A stretch of 64,000 nucleotides of DNA. Origin: Parachryseolinea silvisoli (GTDB lineage Bacteria > Bacteroidota > Bacteroidia > Cytophagales > Cyclobacteriaceae). The notes beneath the pieces were generated by a model. It did not search any database. It saw nothing but the letters and a program-made list of their open reading frames with translations, and was not told the origin of the DNA. Shown piece after piece: positions 18,109-26,105 of the stretch. The position numbers and the translations under genes are program-made. The stretch spans positions 1 through 64,000 of the forward strand of contig NZ_JAIOAO010000010.1 of assembly GCF_021190955.1 (NCBI RefSeq). Direction: 5' to 3'. Numbering within the stretch: position 1 is the stretch's first letter; each line of letters starts with the position of its first letter.

Positions 18109-20193
18109 ATGGAAACTCTAACAGTTTACTGGCTAAAAATCAATGCGGTCGTGCCGATCTTGTTCCTGGCGTATTGGCTGCTATTGAAGAACGAAAAGTT
18201 CTTTAAACTGAACCGCCTATTCCTAATGGGATCGCTGGTGTTGGCGTTCGTGCTGCCGATGGTGCCGATTATTAATAATCCAGGGGTGAGCAAGGTGCAG
18301 CGAGAGGTGACTGCGTTGAATCCGCTCTATAATCTATATGATAATATCGGGTTTGCGAACAACGTGAATGTCGGACGGGAGATTGAAGAAAATAACAGGC
18401 AAGCAGCCGCGCCGGCTCAACAAGGCTTGTTATCCGATGTCGGCGCCCTGGAAGTAATGTTTACGCTGTATGTGGGGGTTGGGATTGTTCTGTTGGTTCG
18501 ATTTGTTACCCAGTTGATTAATCTTGTTCTCTTGATCCGGAAAACCAACAGACAACATGTGGATGGAATTAATTACTGTGAACACAACGAAGAACTATCA
18601 CCGTTTTCGTTCTTCAATTATTTAATCATTAATAAGTCGCAATACAACGCCGAGCGGTACAACCAGATCGTACTGCATGAAAGGGTGCACATCCGACAAG
18701 CTCATACGCTGGATCTGCTTGTCACGGAGATCGTACACATCGTTCTTTGGATCAATCCCGTCATGATCTTCTTTAAACAATATGTGAAGATCAACCTGGA
18801 ATACCTCGCCGATAATGATGTGCTGGAGGCCGGTGTTGATAAGAAAAGTTACCAATACAGTATTCTTCAAGCGTGTGTGCAAACTGAAACTTATCCGCTT
18901 ACTAATCTATTCACTTCGTCTAAAATTAAACTTCGGATCAAAATGATGAACTCAAGAAGAACTCCCCTTGCCCGGTTGTACAAATATGTGCTGGTGCTAC
19001 CGTTAGTCGTTGCCGTGTATTTTGTCATCCACCCGTATGCTAAAGCGTTGCCGTTAACTGAACAGCAACAAGTCCAACTCAAAGCGTTCGAAGGAAAATA
19101 TAAGATGTCGTTCCAAAATGATGTCGTGTACCTTCAGATCACCGCGAAAGGAAATGAACTGGTATTGAAGCAGCTATGGGACGACCAGGAAATAACTTTT
19201 AAACAAGAATCTGAACTGAATTTCTTTAACAGCGCTCAAAATTTTCCCATCAACTTTATCAAAGGACCTAAGGGAGATATCACGCAAATGCTTGCGTTCA
19301 ACAAAGATCTCTGGACTAAAGAAGGGGGCCAGCCTCAAAAAGAAACTGCATTAAGCAAACAACAGCTCGACGCCTTCACCGGATACTATCAATACCAGCA
19401 ACCAAAGGAAGGGTACGTTCAGTGCGTAGTGAGGGGGAATAACTTAGTTGGAATTCAACTGTGGACGAAAAAGGAATTTGTTTTCACTGCTTTGTCTGAG
19501 TCGGAATTTATTTCCAGAGAAGGCATTACGGCTAAGTTCACAAAAAATAAAGCAGGTGTGGTTACTGAGGTCTTGGTCTCAAACTCCGAGGTGCTTAAAA
19601 AAGTAAAGGAGCCTAAAGAGATTGAGAAGAAGGAAGCTAAGCTAACCCAACAACAATTGGATAGTATGGTGGGCTACTATCATATGCGTGAGAATAAGGA
19701 TCTCGTGATGCAAGTCAGTCACAGCGGAAATGACATACGGGTCAAACAGCTTTGGGATAATGCGGAGCAAATTTTCATGCCGATCTCAGACGTCGAAATT
19801 TTCTCCAAAGGGGCAATGCTAACCATTATGTTTACGAAAGGAACGAATGGTCAGATCACCCAGCTTCAGGCGACCAAAGGAAAGATCTGGGACAAGGGAC
19901 AGAAGCCTGAAGAAAAGGTGGCGTTTAACTTGAGTACGTCAAATCTGAAAGCTTTTGACGGAAAGTATTCGATGCCGTATCAAGGGGATGTGATGTACCT
20001 GGAGATTACTTCAACCGAAAAGGGACTTATGTTAAAACAACTTTGGGATGGACAGCAGATTAGTTTTTATCCGATCTCGGAGTTGGAGTTTTACAATAAG
20101 GAGAAGGCGTTTCCGTTGAAGTTTATTAAGCGAGACGGAAGAATCGCCCAGGTGGAAGCGTTTCGGAAGGATCTTTGGAGTAGAGTTAACTAG
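18109..20193 (+). CDS. M56-family (BlaR1-like) membrane metallopeptidase with four C-terminal repeats
   Basis: A 694-residue membrane protein. The N-terminal half has several transmembrane helices and the zinc-protease motif HERVH (His190, Glu191, His194), followed by ILQACVQTE and TSSKIKLRIKMM, typical of BlaR1/MecR1 proteases. After the last helix (about 290-310) there is no penicillin-binding sensor domain. Instead there are four tandem repeats of about 97 residues starting near 323, 419, 516 and 613. Each begins L-x-x-F/M-x-G-x-Y and contains a QLW core. Such units resemble DUF3471-like lipocalin folds and could bind a small ligand outside the cell. It is paired with the BlaI repressor, which it presumably inactivates on signal. 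Confidence 0.85.
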   Translation: METLTVYWLKINAVVPILFLAYWLLLKNEKFFKLNRLFLMGSLVLAFVLPMVPIINNPGVSKVQREVTALNPLYNLYDNIGFANNVNVGREIEENNRQAAAPAQQGLLSDVGALEVMFTLYVGVGIVLLVRFVTQLINLVLLIRKTNRQHVDGINYCEHNEELSPFSFFNYLIINKSQYNAERYNQIVLHERVHIRQAHTLDLLVTEIVHIVLWINPVMIFFKQYVKINLEYLADNDVLEAGVDKKSYQYSILQACVQTETYPLTNLFTSSKIKLRIKMMNSRRTPLARLYKYVLVLPLVVAVYFVIHPYAKALPLTEQQQVQLKAFEGKYKMSFQNDVVYLQITAKGNELVLKQLWDDQEITFKQESELNFFNSAQNFPINFIKGPKGDITQMLAFNKDLWTKEGGQPQKETALSKQQLDAFTGYYQYQQPKEGYVQCVVRGNNLVGIQLWTKKEFVFTALSESEFISREGITAKFTKNKAGVVTEVLVSNSEVLKKVKEPKEIEKKEAKLTQQQLDSMVGYYHMRENKDLVMQVSHSGNDIRVKQLWDNAEQIFMPISDVEIFSKGAMLTIMFTKGTNGQITQLQATKGKIWDKGQKPEEKVAFNLSTSNLKAFDGKYSMPYQGDVMYLEITSTEKGLMLKQLWDGQQISFYPISELEFYNKEKAFPLKFIKRDGRIAQVEAFRKDLWSRVN

Positions 20194-20277
20194 GGAGTGA
20201 AAGCGATCCTATTAAAATGACCGATCTCTACTTTCAGAAGTCAGCAGGAACGCCTGTGAAACTCTCCGGTCTACTGA

Positions 20278-20315
20278 AGGCGACAAAGCTAGAGCTCTTG
20301 TCGCCTATTTTTTTT
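20278..20315 (+). terminator. Terminator of the blaI-M56 operon
   Basis: AGGCGACAA (20278-20286) pairs with TTGTCGCCT (20298-20306), followed by A and eight T residues. It lies 85 bases after the stop codon. The rest of the 20194-20492 gap shows nothing else. Confidence 0.85.
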
Positions 20316-20492
20316 ACCCAAATTGCTTGAAAATATCACCTCGCGGTAACTTTGTTGCCACCAAAAAAATACACCCACAAATGGAGGAGATCCGGGTGCT
20401 TAATTCTCGATGATTTTACTATAATTAACAAAATGTCATTGCTTTATAAGCCCGTTGCAAAACGCTATATGCCCGAATAGTGGATTAATAGC

Positions 20493-21125
20493 TCAACGGG
20501 AATCTCCAAACTCAGCTCCTTTTATTTGTGGCGAATAGCCTGCGCGAAAAGCATTTACGATTGAATCCGGTGTCAGTATTGTCAACATGGAAGCTTCAGG
20601 CAAGGCGATGCTATTTTCGTAACCAAAGGGGGTCCACCGATGCAGTTTCCCTTTGCTGAAAAGATAAGGATCATCATTCATTAATGTAAATGTTCCTTCG
20701 GGGATGGTTGAAGACAGGCGTTGATGCATTACTTTTTTCTCCTCATGCGTGATCCTTTCCCGGTGTATGATCGCGTCAATTTCTTTTATGGACGTCGACA
20801 TGTTAAAATTATACAGGGGATTTCCCTGTATCCAACAGGACTTAAATCTTTTTGCATCTTCCCTCCTGCATTCAAAACAAGGTCGATGACCAGCAGCAAA
20901 GGCGGTGGTCTCATCCAGGAAAAAAAGTTCTGTCCAGCGATCAGCAGTCATTACCGTTCTTTTCCGTCCTTTAAACTCCAGCACACACGTGATCCATGCT
21001 ATATGTTTAAAATTGCGGATAATCTCTTTGTGTTTATTATGTATAACACCACGATTGCCCATCAAGGACCCGCGCGCGCTGGTTTTAATGATTCTTCCTA
21101 ACGGGTCAACACGATTCTGAAGCAT
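20493..21125 (-). CDS. Conserved hypothetical protein with CxxC motif
   Basis: A 210-residue protein that I recognise as a widespread uncharacterised family. It starts MLQNRVDPLGRIIKTSARGSLMGNRG and has the core WTELFFLDETTAFAAGHRPCFECRR. Cys83 and Cys86 within GHRPCxxCRR resemble half of a zinc-binding site, as found in Ada-like or HNH-like folds. There is no signal peptide, so it is cytoplasmic. The C-terminal part (HRWTPFGYEN) is also typical of the family. No function is established, and it shows no operon link; the neighbour on each side is more than 60 bases away. Confidence 0.7.
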   Translation of the reverse strand: MLQNRVDPLGRIIKTSARGSLMGNRGVIHNKHKEIIRNFKHIAWITCVLEFKGRKRTVMTADRWTELFFLDETTAFAAGHRPCFECRREDAKRFKSCWIQGNPLYNFNMSTSIKEIDAIIHRERITHEEKKVMHQRLSSTIPEGTFTLMNDDPYLFSKGKLHRWTPFGYENSIALPEASMLTILTPDSIVNAFRAGYSPQIKGAEFGDSR

Positions 21126-21187
21126 GTCCTAAAATTAAACAAGCAGATGCTTATTTCCGAAACAGATGCCTTCTATCCGGCAGGGGT

Positions 21188-22561
21188 TCAGATCTTTTGT
21201 CCTAATTCATTGGTCCGCTGTTCAAACGCGTTCATCAGAGTTTCCAGATACTCTGAAAGGATAACATTTCGTTCCTGACTTATCTCTGAGTTTAGGTTTT
21301 TGCGATGCGTCTCGCCCATGCCAAGGTATCGTACGTCCGGTGGTAGCTTTTTGATATTGTCCATAATGAAGGCGTCGCGCCACAACATATAATCTGTTCG
21401 GTCATCATCGTTTTTTATACGGCTTTTATAATTCTTCAGTACATCGGAGTTGCCCATAATTATATCTGACATCTTCAAAAACCGGACTGCAAAGTCCTGC
21501 ACGATATTCGAGTCCATACCTTGAACGTCGCCTATAAGTCCCTCAGCGGGGGCATCCTGTATAAGAGCAAACGTAGCGGATGCCGCATTCCAGTCAAATC
21601 CATCAAACGGCGTTAACATTGGAAGCCCTTTGGCTTTTTTCAAATTGGTCATGATTGCCCAGGCATACTTTAAATAGGTTTGTATCGGTTTACCTATATA
21701 GGCGTCTGAGTGTGTTTTGCTATTCTCTGAATTAAATTTTTCGGTCGTCCACTTCTCCAGGTTTTTCTGGGTAAACCCTTCCCTGACAACGATATTCATC
21801 ACGAACGCAGTTTTTGCTTTTAACGACTCAAGGGAGTGTTTCAGAAAACGGCTCTCTTCTCTTCCTACGCCATGCTCCGTCAGGCGCTGTTGGTTTTCAT
21901 TCCTGTCCTGACGCGCAACCCTCTCGCCGTACTCCTGGGCATCGGTAAATCGCTCATGCGCAAATGAGTCGGTGCCGATCGCTTTTGTAATGTGTGCCAG
22001 AATAGTCTTGTCGTGAGACTCGCCAAGCAATGCGGTTCCCGGACCTTTCGGAAACCGCACCCACACGCCATATCGCTGGGGTGCCAAAATATTGCCAATA
22101 TAATCGGTTTTTCCTTGTGCATATTGGCGGAGCTCTTCCGTGGTTTTAAAATCCCGGACAAAACCATCTTCCACCAGGCTCAACATATTGGGTGTGAATC
22201 CCAGGTCTTTCTCCAGATCAACATTTTTATCGGACTTTATCAACCGGTTATCAACGAAAGCCAATCGTTGGACAACGCGGCCATCAGCATGGGGAGCAGG
22301 CGCGACCTTCGGCCTTTGCCGCACACTGTTGCTCAGGCCCTGCAACCTTTTCATTTGCGCTGCCTCAGGCCGGTTGTCTGCTAATTGGAACGCCGTAGTT
22401 TTTGAATGTTTGTTGGCAAGATCCTGCAAGCTTCTCAATTGAAGAGCACCCGTACGGTTATCGGCATCGGGGGAATTGGCGGCCTGGCTATGTGTATATT
22501 TTGTGGTCGATCCCTTAGATTGACTTTGTTGTGTAGGTCTTTTATCCGTATAGGTTCGCAT
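21188..22561 (-). CDS. Candidate exported effector with GExH motifs (eCIS-associated type N-terminus)
   Basis: A 457-residue protein without signal peptide. The first 100 residues are low-complexity, hydrophilic and carry two copies of a DNR-x-x-A-x-Q-x-x-x-LQ-x-L unit (ADNRTGALQLRSLQDLAN and LADNRPEAAQMKRLQGLSN), followed by a VVQR segment. This leader type is common in Bacteroidota and cyanobacterial proteins linked to contractile injection systems and to polymorphic toxins. The C-terminal domain has two GExH motifs: GESHD (Glu181, His183) near its start and GETHR (Glu417, His419) near its end. The pattern resembles the EreA/ChaN/TIKI superfamily. The ATG at 22561 is chosen over a TTG at 22567. 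No immunity gene or injection-system gene is nearby. The function is a prediction. Confidence 0.6.
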   Translation of the reverse strand: MRTYTDKRPTQQSQSKGSTTKYTHSQAANSPDADNRTGALQLRSLQDLANKHSKTTAFQLADNRPEAAQMKRLQGLSNSVRQRPKVAPAPHADGRVVQRLAFVDNRLIKSDKNVDLEKDLGFTPNMLSLVEDGFVRDFKTTEELRQYAQGKTDYIGNILAPQRYGVWVRFPKGPGTALLGESHDKTILAHITKAIGTDSFAHERFTDAQEYGERVARQDRNENQQRLTEHGVGREESRFLKHSLESLKAKTAFVMNIVVREGFTQKNLEKWTTEKFNSENSKTHSDAYIGKPIQTYLKYAWAIMTNLKKAKGLPMLTPFDGFDWNAASATFALIQDAPAEGLIGDVQGMDSNIVQDFAVRFLKMSDIIMGNSDVLKNYKSRIKNDDDRTDYMLWRDAFIMDNIKKLPPDVRYLGMGETHRKNLNSEISQERNVILSEYLETLMNAFEQRTNELGQKI

Positions 22562-22837
22562 AACCAATGGGTCTTACATTATGACAATGCTTCGTCACAT
22601 CATTATGTTAATCTAATGACTTTTTAGTTGCTTTCAAACCCGGCCGTTTCCCTTTGCCTCGACAGGACGGTGGTCGTATCTGTCGTTAACGTTGGCCATA
22701 ACCGATATTGAATGGGACCAACCATTGGGGGTAAGCAGGGGTACGGATTCCTGTCTGTCATCCATTAACCTAACATAGTGAAGACAAATCCCTATTCGGA
22801 AAATTCATCCGTCCCCTGCACCAAACCCCATTTTGGT

Positions 22838-25129
22838 TTAACGTTTTCTTCTGACAATTAAAAAAACACTTCCTGCCGCGATCAATAACGCCGGCAGAAT
22901 GAAGACGAAGGCCGCGCGGAATTTCGTGACGGTTCCTTTGTCTATCTCCAATTTGTTATCGGCCGTCTCCGGCCGTGTGGTATCGACGGGATACGCGCCG
23001 TCGCAGAACCAATGAAACAATTGGGCAGCAAAGTAGAAGTTCTGTACCGGCGGCGTGCGGCGGAAGATCTCGCCGTTGCTAAGCATATCCGCGTCGGCTG
23101 CGACTATGATACGCTGCTGTTTACCGTTGACATTTCGCGTCAGCGCCGTGACCAACGGCAGCGGGCCTTTCAGGTCGCCCCGCTCCGCTATATATCGCAT
23201 GGGCGCGCCATCCTGGTTGGGCTTCTCCAATGTATGCCAGGTCTTTGGCCCTTGGGTGCTCAGCAGGTGAAATACTTTGAACGCACCGCTGTCGACAACA
23301 AACGACGACGCTCCAGGCATGGATATTTCGGCGTGCCGTTTGTAGAAGGCCTGCAGGGACGGGAACTCTGTGGTGTCCGACTGGACGAGCTCGCCAATTA
23401 CAAAGTCCGGGGCAAAATCTTCGCTGTCCTGTATCACCATACCGTCACGGTAATGTACGCCAACGAGCGACGTAAGCGGTTCCAGAATTGCCCGTTTGCC
23501 GGGCTCTCCCAGTATGAGCAGGTTTCCCCCTGCATCGATATAGCGACGCAACCCGGCCAGCGCAGGGGCGCTGAATGGCGTAAGGGGGTCGGCTACGATC
23601 AGCACCGCGATGTCTTCCGGCAAAGGCCTGCCTCCGCTGACGGACACGGTATCAACATCAAAGCCCTGGTTGATGAGGGCGTTGCGAAAGGTCTGCTCCT
23701 GCATCATCACCCGGTATTCACGGTCGCCCATCTTGGCGGTGCTTCGCTCGTGTTCACCGGTAAGCACTGCGACCTTTACCGGCTTTGTGGCCAGCCGCTT
23801 TAGCGCAGCGGTGATCTCCTGCTCGCCGGGCTGGCGCATCAAATCGTTGAAGATGCGAAGAAATGTCTTCTTGCCGTCATACTCCAGCTGGCGCACCACG
23901 CGATTGCCTTCCGATGAAAGGTCGATGCGTTCGCGCATGGCTTCCGGCGACATAATGCGCTCATGTGCAAACTTGTATACCGTGGCAACTTTTTCCGCCA
24001 GGGCCTTATTTGTCAGGCCCTGGTTGTTATCGTACAGTTCTCCACCTTGCAGGGAGTCGTAGTAGTAAACGTATTCCATTTCCATGTCGGGAAGGAAGCG
24101 GGTATACTTTTCGAACATCGCCAGGTCACGCATGCGTGCCAACGGCATCATCGACGGTGCGTTCTGATCAATCAGATTGACGAAGGCGGTGATCTTTAGC
24201 GGCTTGTTCATTTGGCCAACCACGGCTCGGCTTCCGGCAGTGAGGGTGCGGCTGTCGGTGGCGGTCGCATCGTAGTAAGCAATGAAGCGCGGGCGGGCAC
24301 TGACATATCCAATGGCCAGCGCCACGACAACCACCACGGTATAGCGCGCTATTTTCACAAACACAGGCTTAGACTCACGGCCGGCCTGTAGGCTCAGAAT
24401 ACTAAAGGTCAGGAACAGCGCAATCACGACCACGAAATACAGCACATCCTTACTCGTGACCAATCCGCCGATAAACTCGTCGGTGCGGCCGGCAATGGAG
24501 AGAAAATAGGTAATGTCACGTACGAAGTCGATGTGCTGGCCAATCGTGCCGATGTAGTTCAGGGCAGCAAACACGACGAGTGTAGCAATGGCAGCCACGA
24601 CCTGGTACGAGGTGAGGCAGGACATAAACAACCCGATGGCAGCATACGCGCAGATCAGCAGGTAAAGGCCGAGTATTCCCGACAGTACCAACGTAATGTC
24701 CATGGACTCGATCACGCTATAGCCCACCCCACCGAACATGGCGAGAATCAGCACCAGCAAAAAGCCATAGGTTATGATTGCCAGGTATTTTCCCAGCACA
24801 ATTTCGGCGACCCGTACCGGCGAGCTGAATAAAAGCTTGATGGTACCACTGCTCAGCTCGCGGCTCATCAATCCCATGGTGAGCAGCGGCATATACAGGT
24901 ATAGGTTCGATTGTACATTTTTAAAAAAACCTCTATACTCGGATGCAAAGATGGACTCGGTCAGCGAATGTAGTTGGTTGCCCAGGCTCTGAAAATTGGA
25001 GAACCCCTCGAGACGCTCCAGGAACGTTACCCCCGACTGGATGATAAAGATTACCAGGACCAGCCAGGCGATGGGTGAAAAAAAAAGAAGGTTAAGCTCC
25101 AACCGCGCGATTCTGAATATCGTCTTCAT
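22838..25129 (-). CDS. GldF-GldG-like ABC permease/auxiliary fusion protein
   Basis: A 763-residue membrane protein that combines an ABC-2-type permease (about 1-240, six helices, starting MKTIFRIARLELNLLFFSPIAW) with a GldG-like periplasmic auxiliary domain (about 270-720) and a final membrane helix. In flavobacteria GldF and GldG are separate proteins, and GldA, GldF and GldG together form the gliding-associated ABC transporter. Here both parts are fused and sit 16 bases after a GldA-like ATPase gene. The start is placed at the ATG at 25129; a longer frame would overlap the ATPase gene. It lies downstream of SusCD and M16 genes, so it may be a dedicated exporter rather than a gliding component. 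Confidence 0.83.
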   Translation of the reverse strand: MKTIFRIARLELNLLFFSPIAWLVLVIFIIQSGVTFLERLEGFSNFQSLGNQLHSLTESIFASEYRGFFKNVQSNLYLYMPLLTMGLMSRELSSGTIKLLFSSPVRVAEIVLGKYLAIITYGFLLVLILAMFGGVGYSVIESMDITLVLSGILGLYLLICAYAAIGLFMSCLTSYQVVAAIATLVVFAALNYIGTIGQHIDFVRDITYFLSIAGRTDEFIGGLVTSKDVLYFVVVIALFLTFSILSLQAGRESKPVFVKIARYTVVVVVALAIGYVSARPRFIAYYDATATDSRTLTAGSRAVVGQMNKPLKITAFVNLIDQNAPSMMPLARMRDLAMFEKYTRFLPDMEMEYVYYYDSLQGGELYDNNQGLTNKALAEKVATVYKFAHERIMSPEAMRERIDLSSEGNRVVRQLEYDGKKTFLRIFNDLMRQPGEQEITAALKRLATKPVKVAVLTGEHERSTAKMGDREYRVMMQEQTFRNALINQGFDVDTVSVSGGRPLPEDIAVLIVADPLTPFSAPALAGLRRYIDAGGNLLILGEPGKRAILEPLTSLVGVHYRDGMVIQDSEDFAPDFVIGELVQSDTTEFPSLQAFYKRHAEISMPGASSFVVDSGAFKVFHLLSTQGPKTWHTLEKPNQDGAPMRYIAERGDLKGPLPLVTALTRNVNGKQQRIIVAADADMLSNGEIFRRTPPVQNFYFAAQLFHWFCDGAYPVDTTRPETADNKLEIDKGTVTKFRAAFVFILPALLIAAGSVFLIVRRKR

Positions 25130-25145
25130 GTATATGATTCTATGA

Positions 25146-26081
25146 TTATATCTGTTTTTCTTTTTTTGAGAGCCGGGCGAAGATGGCATCGAGTGAGCTA
25201 CGCTCCAGCGTGATCTCTGTCAGGCGCCAGCCGCGGTCGACGCTCAGTTCGATTACCCTGGCGGTGGCATCGTGCGGCGGCCCCTCGAAGTGCAACCGCA
25301 GTCGTTTGCCGTCCGCCTCTTCGGCACGGACAATGCCTTCAATGGCTGTCAATGTGTGCATATCCGGGGCGTTGCCCATCGTCACCACCATCGTCGAGGG
25401 TGTGATGTAGTTGTTGAATGCATCCATCGTGTCGGCAAATACTACCCTCCCCTGCTCGATCATCTTGATGTCCTGACAGGTGGCCTGAACCTCCGACAGG
25501 ATGTGTGAAGAGAAGATCACGGACCGTTCGGTGGCGATTTCTCTGATCAAGCTCCGCACCTCCAGGATCTGGTTGGGATCCAGACCGTTCGTCGGCTCGT
25601 CTAACACTACCAGCCGCGGCTTGTGCAGAATGGCCTGGGCAATGCCCACCCGTTGGCGGTAGCCGCCAGAGAGGTTCGCGATAAGGCGTTTGCTAAAGTG
25701 TGCGACGCCGCAGCGCTCCTTGGCTTGCTGAACGGCCGTTTTGACGGATGCCTTGTCGATGAGCCGCAGGTGCGCGCAATGCGTGAGATACTCGTCGACA
25801 GTGAGGTCGAGGTAAAGCGGTGCATTTTGCGGCAGGAAGCCGATCCTCTTTTTCGCTTCCTCAGGCTGCTCGCGCAGATCGATACCGTCAATGGTGACCG
25901 TGCCTTCTGTCTGGTTCAGCACGCCACATAGAATGTTCATCGTGGTAGACTTACCCGCCCCGTTGGAGCCCAGTAACCCGAGCACACCCTTCTTGTTGAT
26001 CTCGAAGTTGATGTCCCGGATTGCCCAATCGGTGCCATATCGATGTGATAAATTTTTTACGCTTACTATTGGTTCTGACAT
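25146..26081 (-). CDS. ABC transporter ATP-binding protein (GldA-like)
   Basis: A 311-residue ATPase of the ABC-2/DrrA group. Walker A GSNGAGKS is at 38-45, the Q-loop region (FLPQNAPLY) near 90, signature LSGGYRQR near 138-146, and Walker B VVLDEPTNGLDP near 157-168, followed by the switch His in SSHILSEV. The C-terminal extension is typical of proteins that bind an ABC-2 permease. It energises the permease encoded 16 bases downstream. It starts 24 bases after the M16 protease gene, suggesting co-transcription. Confidence 0.93.
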   Translation of the reverse strand: MSEPIVSVKNLSHRYGTDWAIRDINFEINKKGVLGLLGSNGAGKSTTMNILCGVLNQTEGTVTIDGIDLREQPEEAKKRIGFLPQNAPLYLDLTVDEYLTHCAHLRLIDKASVKTAVQQAKERCGVAHFSKRLIANLSGGYRQRVGIAQAILHKPRLVVLDEPTNGLDPNQILEVRSLIREIATERSVIFSSHILSEVQATCQDIKMIEQGRVVFADTMDAFNNYITPSTMVVTMGNAPDMHTLTAIEGIVRAEEADGKRLRLHFEGPPHDATARVIELSVDRGWRLTEITLERSSLDAIFARLSKKEKQI

Positions 26082-26105
26082 ATTATACGGTTCGATTTGG
26101 GTGTG

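Noticed and set aside
18109-20193. Beta-lactam resistance sensor
   Set aside because: The M56 protein lacks a penicillin-binding domain and no beta-lactamase gene is adjacent.
21188-22561. Complete injection-system locus
   Set aside because: No sheath, tube, baseplate or spike gene is in the window; only the cargo-like protein is present.
23012-23803. 263-codon plus-strand open frame
   Set aside because: Antisense to the GldG-like domain; composition is that of a shadow frame.
22838-26081. Gliding motility operon
   Set aside because: The ABC pair is GldA/GldFG-like, but no other gliding genes are present and the neighbours are SusCD and M16 genes. I therefore do not claim a gliding role.
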